Below, piece by piece: positions 17,375 through 25,870 of a stretch of 64,000 bases of DNA (its first letter is position 1; each line of letters starts with the position of its first letter). A program made the position numbers and the translations under genes. Origin of the DNA: Pedobacter lusitanus (GTDB taxonomy: Bacteria; Bacteroidota; Bacteroidia; Sphingobacteriales; Sphingobacteriaceae). The notes beneath the pieces are model-generated. The model ran no database searches and was not told the origin of the DNA. It worked only from the letters and a program-made list of their open reading frames with translations. The DNA lies in the NCBI RefSeq assembly GCF_040026395.1, contig NZ_CP157278.1, forward strand, positions 3,162,001 through 3,226,000, read 5' to 3'.

Positions 17375-19267
17375 CTATTTCTTAGACAAATTAGCAGATA
17401 AAAATTGCTCCAGTGAAGCATATAGTGTCTGGCGCACATCTTCGCCCTGCGGAGAAAACTCATTATATTCTTTTTCCAGGTAGGTCACATTCACATTTCG
17501 TTTTTTAAGTTCTTTAACAAACTGAACGGCCTCCCCCGAATTACTTCTGGGGTCTTTAGGACTCTGTGTAATAAATACTGGTACTCTGAATTTATCTGCG
17601 TGAAAAACTGGTGATACCTGACGCATTCTATCGCCTTCTGTTATTGGGTTACCTATGACCTCATAGTACATTTGCAGATTGGTCTTCAAAAATGGCGGAA
17701 TAGATTTTAAATAGCTGAATAAATTGAGTACCCCTGAATTTGATCCGCCACAAACATACATTCCAGGACTTGAGTACAAGCTGTTTAATGCAATATATCC
17801 TCCAAATCCTGTACCATAAATCGCTATTTTCTTAGGGTTGGCAATCTTGTTGGCAATCAGCCATCTTACCCCGTCATTAATATCATCCTTGATTTTCCCA
17901 CCCCACTGACCCGATCCGGCAGCTGCAAAAGATTTTCCGTAACCAGATGATCCACGGTAATTAACCTGAAAAACAGCATAACCTCTGTTAGCCAGAAACT
18001 GGACTTCTGCGTTATATCCCCAGGAGTTCCTGCGTCCCGGACCATCGTGCGGCAGCACAACCACAGGAAGATTTTCCGGTAATTTATTAATCGGTAAAGT
18101 AAGATAACCCTGGATCTTTAATCCATCGCGGGCGGTATAGGAAACCGGCTTCATTTCACACATTTCTGCTTCTTTAACAGAAGGATTAAAATCACTCAGT
18201 TTCCTGATTGTACCCTTATCAGCTACATACAGGTAATAAGAACCCGGATTTCTATCTGTAAATGTCCTTACAATAAACGTGTTTTCTGCTTTGTCCCTGT
18301 CAATAATCCTCGATTCAGTGCCAGGCAACAGCTTATCCAGTTTCTCGTATAGTTTTTTGACTGTTGAATCCAGATAATGCTTTTCTTTTTTCCAGGTTTC
18401 ACAAATCACAAATGCAATTGTTCTTTTAGACTCTGAATACTGAGCATCCACCACGTTTAAAGTATCATTGCTGAAAAGTACCTTACTTTCTTTTCCTGTT
18501 ACACAGTTAAGCTCTATCAGTGCATTTTTATCCCTGTTCACATTAGAAATCGCATAGACAATATTTGGTTTATCATCTGAGATGGCAATGGGTGTAAAAG
18601 TCGTTTTAAAGTTATTGGTAACTATCGGGCGGAATGCCTGATTTTCTGTCTCTCTGTATAATAAAGTCTGGTTTACACCGTCACTGGTAGTAGCCAAACG
18701 TATCTTCCCTCTGGAATCGGTAACCCAATTGGTAATATTACCCGGATTTTTAGCCGCCATATCCATACGGCCATCCCTCACATTTAATCTGTAAACATCG
18801 AATACAGTTGAATCTCTTTTATTTGAGGATACCAGCAGGAATTTGCCATCTATCAGCTGATCTTTCAGCACATGCATCCGGCTTTTACCGTTGTCACTTA
18901 GCTGACGTTCATTTTCTCCGTTTTTATTGATAATAAAAATGTCGGATAATCGCTCTGCCCCTGCCTTTTCTTTGTAGTAGACAATTTCGTCATCACTAAC
19001 CCAAAAGTAATAATTGATATTTTTCTCATTTAACTGTGTAATCTGTGCTGATTTTCCGGTTGCCAGGTCTTCAACAAACAGATTTTGCTTTTTCCCCTGA
19101 AGCTTCAGATATGACATAGTCCTGCCGTCCAGAGAAATTGCATAAGCCCCCTTATCCTGCGACTTAAAGAAGTCTGCCACGGGAATAACTCTTACCTGCA
19201 TATTTTGCCGGCAAGCGCTCAAAAGGCCAAGGAGAACAATTAGTAGATATCTTTTCTTTACGGTCAT
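17375..19267 (-). CDS. S9 (prolyl oligopeptidase)-like lipoprotein lacking catalytic Ser and His
   Basis: A 630-residue lipoprotein: MTVKKRYLLIV with lipobox LLSAC, a beta-propeller-like region (about 30-390), then an alpha/beta-hydrolase domain. The nucleophile elbow, GxSxGG in active S9 enzymes, reads G485-T-G487-F-G-G, so Gly replaces Ser. The acid D572 (SPKDPRSN) is kept, but the position of the catalytic His reads Asn602 (EKEYNEF instead of EGEGHGF). It is therefore predicted to be inactive as a peptidase and may act as a binding or sensory partner for the kinase 5 bp downstream. The start at 19267 was chosen for the signal peptide; the open frame extends 32 codons further. Confidence 0.85.
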   Translation of the reverse strand: MTVKKRYLLIVLLGLLSACRQNMQVRVIPVADFFKSQDKGAYAISLDGRTMSYLKLQGKKQNLFVEDLATGKSAQITQLNEKNINYYFWVSDDEIVYYKEKAGAERLSDIFIINKNGENERQLSDNGKSRMHVLKDQLIDGKFLLVSSNKRDSTVFDVYRLNVRDGRMDMAAKNPGNITNWVTDSRGKIRLATTSDGVNQTLLYRETENQAFRPIVTNNFKTTFTPIAISDDKPNIVYAISNVNRDKNALIELNCVTGKESKVLFSNDTLNVVDAQYSESKRTIAFVICETWKKEKHYLDSTVKKLYEKLDKLLPGTESRIIDRDKAENTFIVRTFTDRNPGSYYLYVADKGTIRKLSDFNPSVKEAEMCEMKPVSYTARDGLKIQGYLTLPINKLPENLPVVVLPHDGPGRRNSWGYNAEVQFLANRGYAVFQVNYRGSSGYGKSFAAAGSGQWGGKIKDDINDGVRWLIANKIANPKKIAIYGTGFGGYIALNSLYSSPGMYVCGGSNSGVLNLFSYLKSIPPFLKTNLQMYYEVIGNPITEGDRMRQVSPVFHADKFRVPVFITQSPKDPRSNSGEAVQFVKELKKRNVNVTYLEKEYNEFSPQGEDVRQTLYASLEQFLSANLSKK

Positions 19268-19284
19268 AACTATCAGGTAGCCTG

Positions 19285-19292
19285 CAAAAATA
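19285..19292 (-). promoter_or_regulatory. -7 box for the S9-like/kinase/regulator operon
   Basis: The minus strand reads TATTTTTG, an exact TAnnTTTG match, 17 bases before the ATG at 19267. It lies inside the longer open frame and so supports the internal start. Confidence 0.45.
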
Positions 19293-19455
19293 CGCAACGC
19301 CATTTGTCTAAACAGGCAATACACTAATATTGTTACCTTAACCGCAAATGGAGAGCGAGTCAAAATAGTAATATTTTACGGGTGTCAAAGAAATAAGTGG
19401 TAACATTTAAAATACCGGGATCCAATGATTAAGCCCATACAGAAATTACTATCTT

Positions 19456-19463
19456 TATTTTTG
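19456..19463 (+). promoter_or_regulatory. -7 box for the TPR gene
   Basis: TATTTTTG lies 24 bases before the ATG at 19488 (9 bases before the alternative ATG at 19473) and excludes the upstream ATG at 19425. Confidence 0.4.
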
Positions 19464-19487
19464 ATAGTCAGAATGATCCACAACATC

Positions 19488-21296
19488 ATGAAACCCATAT
19501 TTGCAATCCTCATTATTCTCACCTGTTCCTTATCCTTATTTGCCCAGGATAACAATGATAATGAAGTAGCCATGCAGTATTATCAGAATGGAGATTTTCA
19601 AAAAGCATCAATGCTGTTCGGCAAGCTGTTATTCAATGCGAAAAACGAGGCATATCTTGACCTGTATTTCAACTCCCTGCTAAAATCAAAACAATATGAC
19701 ATAGCCGATAAAGCTATTAAAAAGCTAATCCGGCAAAGTCCTGAATCTTTAAAATACGGACTTTTACAGGGCAGGATTTATAAAGAAAGAGGTGATCAGG
19801 CAAATTCAGCAAAAGTTTTCGAACATCTTCTGCGCACTTTACCAGATGATGAGTTTAAAATCAGAGCACTGGCTAATGATATTTATCAGCTTGGTGAATA
19901 TGAGCTGGCAACCGAAGTGTTTCTGCAGGGCAGGAAAAACCTGAAGAATGAACAGGCATTTACTTTTGAATTATTAAGTCTGTACCGTTTTAAACGGGAT
20001 AAGAACAAGCTGATTGAAGAGTATTTAAATGCACTGTCCACCATGCCGCAAATGCTTCAGCAAGCCGAGACTGTATTACCTTCTGTATTTGAAACCAATG
20101 CTGATTATCTTACACTTCAGAATGCTTTACTTAAAAGAGTACAAAAAGACCCGCAAAATGAATCTTATTCAAAGCTGCTGATCTGGCAATATCTGCAGCA
20201 GAAAGAATATGACATGGCGCTGCGTCAGCTGATTGCACAGGATAAAAGGACTAAAGATAACGGTGCTATTTTATTTGAACATGCACAATTATTTGTATCG
20301 AACAAAACTTATGAAACGGCTATCAAAGCTTATTCATTTTTACTGCTGAAAGGTAAGGACAACGAATATTATCTGCCTTCAAAATTATCGCTGATTGATG
20401 CCAGGTATCAATTGTTGCTGGCAGGTAAGACTGATCAGAAAGAAATTATTACTCTTGCTGATCAGTATCAGGAAATTCTGGATGAATATGGCAAAAATGC
20501 AAAGACTCTTTTTGCTGTAAGAAAATGGGCAAACCTGCAAACTTATTATCTTCAGCATCCCGAAAAAGCAGAAACCGCATTGGAAGCAGCTATAAAGATC
20601 CCTGGTATCTCCAGTACAGAAATTGGCGAAATGAAACTGGAGCTTGGAGATATTTACAGACTTACCGAACAGCCCTGGGAAGCAATTCTCCTGTATGGAC
20701 AAGTAGCTAAAGAATTTGAGAATCAGAATATAGGAACCGAAGCCAAATACAGGTCAGCAAGACTATCTTTTGAACAGGGAAATTTCAGCTATGCCAAATC
20801 TCAGGCGGATGTATTAAAAGCCTCTACGGAGCAATTAATTGCCAACGATGCGCTTAATCTAAGTTTGCTGATCTCTGATCATCTGGAAACTGCTGCCGAT
20901 ACACTGGCTTTGAAAATGTACGCTGCAGCCGAATTACTGCAATTCCGCAATCGCTCCGCGGCGGCTATTGCCAAGGTGGATAGTATCCCCTTGTTATATC
21001 CCAAAAACAGTCTTACAGATGACATCTTAATGTTTAAATCTGATATCTATATTAAAAACAAAGATTTTACACGTGCTGCTGTCTTACTCAAAGAGCTGAT
21101 TAATCATGACCAGAAAGGAAACTGGGCAGATGAAGCGCTCTTTATTCTTGCGGGATTATATGAAGATCAGCTGAATGATCCGGAACAGGCAAAAACACTT
21201 TATCAGCAATTGATCAGAGATTTTCCTGGAAGCATGTTTGTGACCGAAGCCCGTAAGCATTTCAGAAAAATCAGAGGTGATAATATTGAATCTTAG
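19488..21296 (+). CDS. Exported tetratricopeptide-repeat protein
   Basis: A 602-residue protein with a signal peptide (cleavage near SLFAQ, residue 20) and TPR-like helical pairs almost throughout. Examples are YYQNGDFQKASMLFGKLL, GDQANSAKVFEHLLRTLP, LAGLYEDQLNDPEQAKTLYQ and the C-terminal ATPase-independent repeat region ending in FPGSMFVTEARKHFRKIRG. The last 120 residues resemble the YbgF/BamD-type TPR. Periplasmic TPR proteins serve as scaffolds; partners are unknown. Starts at 19425 or 19473 are possible, but 19488 gives the cleanest signal peptide. The next gene begins 16 bp after its stop codon with its own promoter box. Confidence 0.82.
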   Translation: MKPIFAILIILTCSLSLFAQDNNDNEVAMQYYQNGDFQKASMLFGKLLFNAKNEAYLDLYFNSLLKSKQYDIADKAIKKLIRQSPESLKYGLLQGRIYKERGDQANSAKVFEHLLRTLPDDEFKIRALANDIYQLGEYELATEVFLQGRKNLKNEQAFTFELLSLYRFKRDKNKLIEEYLNALSTMPQMLQQAETVLPSVFETNADYLTLQNALLKRVQKDPQNESYSKLLIWQYLQQKEYDMALRQLIAQDKRTKDNGAILFEHAQLFVSNKTYETAIKAYSFLLLKGKDNEYYLPSKLSLIDARYQLLLAGKTDQKEIITLADQYQEILDEYGKNAKTLFAVRKWANLQTYYLQHPEKAETALEAAIKIPGISSTEIGEMKLELGDIYRLTEQPWEAILLYGQVAKEFENQNIGTEAKYRSARLSFEQGNFSYAKSQADVLKASTEQLIANDALNLSLLISDHLETAADTLALKMYAAAELLQFRNRSAAAIAKVDSIPLLYPKNSLTDDILMFKSDIYIKNKDFTRAAVLLKELINHDQKGNWADEALFILAGLYEDQLNDPEQAKTLYQQLIRDFPGSMFVTEARKHFRKIRGDNIES

Positions 21297-21300
21297 TTTA

Positions 21301-21308
21301 TATATTTG
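21301..21308 (+). promoter_or_regulatory. -7 box of the DUF4286 gene, leaderless arrangement
   Basis: TATATTTG is followed after 4 bases by the ATG at 21313, the same spacing as in the TetR gene. It starts 5 bases past the stop codon of the TPR gene. Confidence 0.5.
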
Positions 21309-21312
21309 CCGC

Positions 21313-21615
21313 ATGTTATTATACAATGTAACCCTGATTATTGAAGAAGTTTCTGCTGCAGCATGGCTGCAATGGATGCAGGAAGAGCACATTCCGGAAG
21401 TGATGTCTACCGGATTATTCGTATCCAACAGATTATTAAGAGTGGTTGACTCACCAAATGAAGGGGTAACTTATTGTGCCCAGTATGTTCTGCAGTCAAT
21501 TGAAGATTATAATGCTTACCAGCTTAAACATGCTGACTCATTTTCAGCTGAATTAAACTCCCGGTTCAAAGATAAATACGTTTCTTTTGCCACCCTCATG
21601 GAATATATCGCTTAA
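21313..21615 (+). CDS. DUF4286 family protein
   Basis: A 100-residue protein beginning MLLYNVTLIIEEVSAAAWLQWMQEEHIPEVM, typical of the DUF4286 family (a ferredoxin-like dimeric alpha/beta barrel fold is likely). No catalytic role is known. The start at 21313 matches the family and directly follows a -7 box; the open frame extends 12 codons further upstream into the TPR gene end. rfbC begins 2 bp after its stop, so the two are probably cotranscribed. Confidence 0.8.
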   Translation: MLLYNVTLIIEEVSAAAWLQWMQEEHIPEVMSTGLFVSNRLLRVVDSPNEGVTYCAQYVLQSIEDYNAYQLKHADSFSAELNSRFKDKYVSFATLMEYIA

Positions 21616-21617
21616 AT

Positions 21618-22172
21618 ATGAATATAGTACAGACACCTATTGCTGACCTTTTTGTCATTGAGCCCAAAATCTGGAAAGATAACCGTGGCTATTTCTATGA
21701 AAGTTTTAGTGCCCGGGCATTTGCCGATGCCGGCATTAAGGCCGATTTTATACAAGATAACCAATCCTTTTCGCAAAAAGGTACACTGCGTGGCTTACAT
21801 GCACAGAAAGCTCCGTTTGCACAGGGTAAACTGGTAAGAGTAATACAGGGAAAAGTTCTTGATGTTGCAGTTGATGTCAGAAAAGACTCTGCTACTTATG
21901 GCCAGCATTTCAGTATTGTTCTCAGCGGGGAGAATCATAAGCAATTATGGGTTCCGCCAGGATTTCTGCATGGCTTTTTAACACTGGAAGATAATACTAT
22001 CTTCACTTATAAAGTGACCAGCTATTATGATAAGGATTCTGAGTGCGGAGTAATCTGGAATGACCCTGACCTGAACATTAACTGGAGCGAAGAGCTGACT
22101 AAAGAAGAATTACTGCTTTCAGATAAAGATCTTGTTTTGTCTTCATTTAAAGATTTCGTTAGTCCTTTCTAA
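21618..22172 (+). CDS. rfbC: dTDP-4-dehydrorhamnose 3,5-epimerase
   Basis: The 184-residue cupin enzyme has the RmlC signatures: DNRGYFYESFS, IQDNQSFSQKGTLRGLHAQ with the catalytic His, GKVLDVAVDVRKDS, WVPPGFLHGFLTL and YKVTSYYD with the conserved Tyr. It epimerises C3 and C5 of dTDP-4-keto-6-deoxyglucose in dTDP-L-rhamnose synthesis for surface polysaccharide. The other rml genes are not in the window. It ends at a strong bidirectional terminator shared with the convergent OmpA gene. Confidence 0.93.
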   Translation: MNIVQTPIADLFVIEPKIWKDNRGYFYESFSARAFADAGIKADFIQDNQSFSQKGTLRGLHAQKAPFAQGKLVRVIQGKVLDVAVDVRKDSATYGQHFSIVLSGENHKQLWVPPGFLHGFLTLEDNTIFTYKVTSYYDKDSECGVIWNDPDLNINWSEELTKEELLLSDKDLVLSSFKDFVSPF

Positions 22173-22214
22173 CTGATTTTAAATCAAACTTCCGTTTCGG
22201 ACAAGTTATATATA

Positions 22215-22255
22215 AAGAGAAAAGGCTACCGGATAATCCGGTAGCCTTTTCTCTT
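22215..22255. terminator. Bidirectional terminator between rfbC and the OmpA gene
   Basis: A perfect 19-bp inverted repeat (arms 22215-22233 and 22237-22255) with a 3-base loop and A/T-rich outer ends separates the convergent genes. Confidence 0.85.
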
Positions 22256-22267
22256 ATACAGCTATAT

Positions 22268-23110
22268 TTATTTTTTGATCAGATCGTAAAGCTCATCCAG
22301 TTTCGGAGACAATACAATTTCAATTCTTCTGTTTTTACTACGTCCTTCAGGGGTGGTATTTAATTCCAACGGCTGGAATTCTCCTTTTCCTGTGGCAGTC
22401 ATCCTCACGCCTGGTACCTTTTCAGTTTCTGTAAGATAACGGACTACAGAAGTAGAACGCAATACACTCAAATCCCAGTTATCCTTGATCTGGCCCAGAT
22501 TGGTTATCTTTTGTGAATCCGTATGTCCTTCTACTGCAATGATGATTTCCGGCTGCTCCTTTAAAACTTTGGCCAGCTGGGTTAATGCCTGTTTCCCTTT
22601 CTCATCGATGATTATACTTCCCGAAGGAAACAATAATTTATCCGTAAGAGATACATAGACCTTTCCGTTTTTCATTTCTACAGTCAGTCCGTTTTTAGAG
22701 AATCCAAGTAAAGCCTGCTGCAATTTCTCTTTTAACTGATTAGAAGCCTCATCACGTTTACGTAAGATCTCTTCTACTTCTTTAAGACGCTGTTCACGCT
22801 TTTTAAGATCTTCAGAGAGCTTATTAATTGCAGATGAGCTATTATTCTTCAATTTAACGTAATTGCCGTCTACTGTTCTGTATTTCCCCTGAAGCTCATT
22901 TAACTGTCCATTCAGATTTGCGGTATCCCGCTGCAATTTTGCAATTGCACTTTGCAGGTTATCAATAGATCCCTGTGCGCCTGTCCAGCCATTGCTTAAA
23001 GAATCCTGCTTTGCCAGCAGCGCTTTATATTTTTTAGGGGATAAAACTACACATGAACTAAATGCACTGGCCAGTAAGCCAATACTTAAAAACAAAATGA
23101 CTCTCTTCAT
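22268..23110 (-). CDS. OmpA-family lipoprotein with coiled coil
   Basis: A 280-residue lipoprotein: signal ending in FSSC, a long coiled coil (about 35-135, rich in heptads such as LSEDLKKREQRLKEVEEIL), then an OmpA peptidoglycan-binding domain (about 145-275) with VEGHTDSQ, NWDLSVLRS and GRSKNRRIEIV. It would tether outer membrane to cell wall. It lies 2 bp after the DUF2461 gene in a four-gene unit that begins with the small protein at 24437. Confidence 0.9.
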   Translation of the reverse strand: MKRVILFLSIGLLASAFSSCVVLSPKKYKALLAKQDSLSNGWTGAQGSIDNLQSAIAKLQRDTANLNGQLNELQGKYRTVDGNYVKLKNNSSSAINKLSEDLKKREQRLKEVEEILRKRDEASNQLKEKLQQALLGFSKNGLTVEMKNGKVYVSLTDKLLFPSGSIIIDEKGKQALTQLAKVLKEQPEIIIAVEGHTDSQKITNLGQIKDNWDLSVLRSTSVVRYLTETEKVPGVRMTATGKGEFQPLELNTTPEGRSKNRRIEIVLSPKLDELYDLIKK

Positions 23111-23112
23111 AA

Positions 23113-23775
23113 TTATGGTGCTATGGCTCCCCGCAGGAAGCGGACAAATGGGTAAATAGCCTTAAAAGCCTTCTCTAAATGGTTAATCAATGCCGGTTGT
23201 AACAGTTCTTCATCTTTGATCGGAAGAACACCAATATAGCTTTTAAGCTTTAACAGCTCAATCTGAGGATGCTCCGGATCATATCCTTTAGGCGCATTCT
23301 TTAAGGTCTCTTCCTTACTTAAACTGAAAAGCTCTTTAAAACTTTTCGCTTCTATAATCTCCAGAAATTCTGAAGTATTGTAATCTATTTCTTCTCTTAT
23401 TTTTTTTAGCAGCGGTGCGTCCGGCATCCAGTAACCGCCTGCCAGAAAAGAACTTCCCGGCTGCAGATGCAGATAAAATTCAGGACCGTTTCCATTTGTA
23501 TTCTTAACGGAAAAGGAAACCCCGAAATTGTTCTTATACGGATCCTTATTTTTACTGAACCTGATATCCCTGTAAATACGCAATACACATTTTTTAGCTT
23601 GTGTTTCGAGCGGAAACTGAGGATCAATATTAGCTAAAACAGGAATAATTTCATCAACCAGACTGATTACATCAGCTCTTGCTGCTTCATAAGATTCCTT
23701 GTTCAGGGCAAACCATTCCCGGTTATTATTTGCTGCTACTGCGCTTAAAAAAGCTAGTGTTTCTGGCTTAATCAT
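23113..23775 (-). CDS. DUF2461 family protein
   Basis: The 220-residue protein begins with LAFLSAVAANNNREWFALNKESYEAAR and continues with RIYRDIRFSKNKDPYKNNFGVSF and YLHLQPGSSFLAGGYWMPD, the landmarks of DUF2461. The biochemical role is unknown. The start codon overlaps the stop of the DUF983 gene (ATGA), so the two are translationally coupled. Confidence 0.88.
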   Translation of the reverse strand: MIKPETLAFLSAVAANNNREWFALNKESYEAARADVISLVDEIIPVLANIDPQFPLETQAKKCVLRIYRDIRFSKNKDPYKNNFGVSFSVKNTNGNGPEFYLHLQPGSSFLAGGYWMPDAPLLKKIREEIDYNTSEFLEIIEAKSFKELFSLSKEETLKNAPKGYDPEHPQIELLKLKSYIGVLPIKDEELLQPALINHLEKAFKAIYPFVRFLRGAIAP

Positions 23776-24170
23776 GGTTGGTCGTAATAGGCGTTATAAC
23801 TAATTTTAGGAGAGAGCCAATGTAATAAAATCACGCGTGAATAACGATAGTTAAATGGGGCAAGAATAAAACATCCGCTAAAAATCACACCTACATACAG
23901 CCACAACGAATCGAATTCGAGATTACCGCCAGAAAAGACATAGGTTGCAATTCCTATAGCAATCATCTCTGCGACATTCATCGCATAGCTAACATACATT
24001 GAAGCGTAAAAGTATCCGGGTTCTATTTCGTAACGCTGTCCGCAGTGGCTGCAGAACTCATTTGTGCGCTGTATATTGAAGCCGTATAAACTGCCTGTGA
24101 AGATATCACCCCTGCGGCAATGCGGACATTTACCATTTACCAGCGCATATAGTTTTGTTGTTTTCTCCAT
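23772..24170 (-). CDS. DUF983 membrane protein
   Basis: A 132-residue protein. Two Cys pairs near the N-terminus (CPHCRRGDIF and CSHCGQRY) form a likely zinc site, followed by EPGYFYASMYVSYAMN and two transmembrane helices. DUF983 proteins commonly lie close to cytochrome oxidase genes, as here (the oxidase operon ends about 0.4 kb upstream). I prefer the ATG at 24170 over an in-frame TTG three codons earlier. It overlaps DUF2461 by 4 bp. Confidence 0.85.
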   Translation of the reverse strand: MEKTTKLYALVNGKCPHCRRGDIFTGSLYGFNIQRTNEFCSHCGQRYEIEPGYFYASMYVSYAMNVAEMIAIGIATYVFSGGNLEFDSLWLYVGVIFSGCFILAPFNYRYSRVILLHWLSPKISYNAYYDQP

Positions 24171-24185
24171 GCAGAACAAGAGAAA

Positions 24186-24437
24186 TCAGGAACGGACAGA
24201 AGCCTGTGAACGACGGTATCTCTTATACCACAGAAAACCGATAGCAGCGATCAGTAAATACGGAATCGCCATCAGATACAATACTCCTGTGTTTAATCCT
24301 ACAGCTTGTGTATTCCCGTTCTGAGTACCCTGTTCAGCACTTATTGTACACATTGCACATTGCGCTGCAGCTTTCTGTATACCCGCACCTGCGGTTACAG
24401 CAATCATAAGAATAAAGATGATCAATGCTCTTTTCAT
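24186..24437 (-). CDS. Small membrane protein with CAMC motif
   Basis: An 83-residue protein with a signal peptide ending near AAAQ, then CAMCTISAEQGTQNG, one transmembrane helix (about 50-70) and a basic tail (WYKRYRRSQASVRS). The mature protein would present a CxxC close to its exported N-terminus, anchored by its C-terminal helix. I do not recognise a named family. It lies between the oxidase operon and DUF983, so a redox or metal-handling role in cytochrome oxidase assembly is possible but unproven. A -7 box lies at 24478-24485. Confidence 0.6.
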   Translation of the reverse strand: MKRALIIFILMIAVTAGAGIQKAAAQCAMCTISAEQGTQNGNTQAVGLNTGVLYLMAIPYLLIAAIGFLWYKRYRRSQASVRS

Positions 24438-24477
24438 TAGCTAATATTTTTTTCAATGGCGGGAAGCCAACAATAAG

Positions 24478-24485
24478 CAAATATA
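24478..24485 (-). promoter_or_regulatory. -7 box for the small CAMC protein operon
   Basis: The minus strand reads TATATTTG, an exact TAnnTTTG match, 40 bases before the ATG at 24437 and just past the end of the oxidase operon. Confidence 0.45.
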
Positions 24486-24503
24486 AGATTAAACGAACAA
24501 ACC

Positions 24504-24543
24504 AGCCCGACATTACATAACGCTATTGTAAAAATGCCGGGCT
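24504..24543 (-). terminator. Hairpin at the end of the oxidase operon
   Basis: Arms of 11 bp with one wobble pair (24504-24514 and 24533-24543) lie just past the stop of the DUF420 gene. The following tract on the minus strand is only moderately T-rich. Confidence 0.5.
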
Positions 24544-24548
24544 TGTTT

Positions 24549-25121
24549 TTAAAAATTATAATATGGAGAAATCATCAGGTAAACAATCACCCCTGTAACG
24601 GCTACATACAGCCATACCGGGTAAGCCCATCTGACAATTTTGCGATGTCTTTCAATCTGCATACTGAAGCCTCTCAGGAAACTGATCAGAATCAATGGCA
24701 GGACAATAATGGCCAGCATAATATGCGTGATCAGGATGAAGAAATAAATCATTCTTGTTCCGCTTACAGCTGCCAGTTCAGCAGCAGAAAGGATTCCGTT
24801 ATGATCTATATCCCCATATTTGGTATCTTTCTCATAGAGATGGAACAAAATATAAAAAACCAGAAAGATAGCAGACAGAATAAAAGTAACCACATTCGTC
24901 ACTTTATGTGCCTGTATATTCTTCTTTTTAATGAAGATCAGAGAAAGGATTAATAATACCGAACAGGTCGCATTAATACCACCAATTAAATGCGGCAGCA
25001 AATAGATAAATGAAGGCTTTACAGTTGGCGGAGGCACAATCTTTAAAGTAATTACTACAGCAAGTACAACTGCTGTAACAATCCAGATCAGGCGCAAAAA
25101 GAATTTGTCATTGATATTCAT
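24549..25121 (-). CDS. DUF420 membrane protein
   Basis: A 190-residue protein with about five transmembrane segments and conserved His residues in LLPHLIGGINA, FYILFHLYEKD and LITHIML. DUF420 proteins (YozB/CtaM type) occur in cytochrome c oxidase operons and are linked to oxidase assembly. The insert DIDHNGILSAAEL resembles an EF-hand-like loop between helices. The ATG at 25121 is preferred over a TTG seven codons upstream. It is the last gene of the oxidase operon. Confidence 0.8.
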   Translation of the reverse strand: MNINDKFFLRLIWIVTAVVLAVVITLKIVPPPTVKPSFIYLLPHLIGGINATCSVLLILSLIFIKKKNIQAHKVTNVVTFILSAIFLVFYILFHLYEKDTKYGDIDHNGILSAAELAAVSGTRMIYFFILITHIMLAIIVLPLILISFLRGFSMQIERHRKIVRWAYPVWLYVAVTGVIVYLMISPYYNF

Positions 25122-25162
25122 GGTGTATATTATTTTAAGCAACGGGCGATTGACTGAACAAG

Positions 25163-25870
25163 TTATCTTCCGTCCCTTACATTTCTAAGTTCTTCGGCAA
25201 TAAGAACTTTTATTTCATCATTCAGTTTAGAAAGTGCTTCCTGATTGGTCGCATCATAATAGCCTCTGATACGGTGCTGAGGATCCAGAAGAACAAATAA
25301 ATTACTGTAGATAAACTTACGTTCTCCTTTTTCAAAATGCTGCTGAGCATCTACATAAAGGCCTTTGTTGATCCAGTTATAAACCGCGGTACTGTCACCG
25401 GTCAGCAAATCCCATTTACCGGCCTTAGCCTTTAATTTTTCAGCATAAGGAACAAGTTTAGCCGGACTATCCGTTACAGGATCTATACTCAATCCTATGA
25501 AATGAACCAGCGGATTCTTACCATAAGTATTGGCATAAACGTTCATTGCCTTATTCGCAAATTCTACCGCATAATTATTACCCGAGGTATAAAACAGATT
25601 AAGTACAATGATTTTTCCCTGGTAATTCTTCCAGCTTATTGTATCTGCCTGCTGATTAATAAATCTGAAGTCAGGTAGCTGATGATAGATCGTGTCGGGA
25701 ATCTGTTTGCCTCTTTTAGAATGGAAAGTAGCAGCAACTTTTTTGGGGCCGAAAAAGGGTAATGGTTTATACCTGTTTTTACCCTGCTCAACCAGTTCAT
25801 AATATAAAAATCCCGGTACCGCTAAAATCGATACCAGGATTATTATTTTTTTTATTGAAGTGAACTTCAT
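25163..25870 (-). CDS. SCO1/SenC-like protein lacking copper ligands
   Basis: A 235-residue thioredoxin-fold protein with an N-terminal membrane anchor. LPDFRFINQQADTISW, GKIIVLNLFYTSG, FIGLSIDPVTDSP and FVLLDPQHRIRGYYD align with SCO proteins, which insert copper into CuA of oxidase subunit II. The CxxxC copper motif is replaced: residues 97-102 read GNNYAV where CPxxCP is expected, and the third ligand (His) is Tyr188. It should therefore not bind copper in the standard way. It lies in the oxidase operon and overlaps the subunit IV gene by 4 bp (ATGA). Confidence 0.82.
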   Translation of the reverse strand: MKFTSIKKIIILVSILAVPGFLYYELVEQGKNRYKPLPFFGPKKVAATFHSKRGKQIPDTIYHQLPDFRFINQQADTISWKNYQGKIIVLNLFYTSGNNYAVEFANKAMNVYANTYGKNPLVHFIGLSIDPVTDSPAKLVPYAEKLKAKAGKWDLLTGDSTAVYNWINKGLYVDAQQHFEKGERKFIYSNLFVLLDPQHRIRGYYDATNQEALSKLNDEIKVLIAEELRNVRDGR

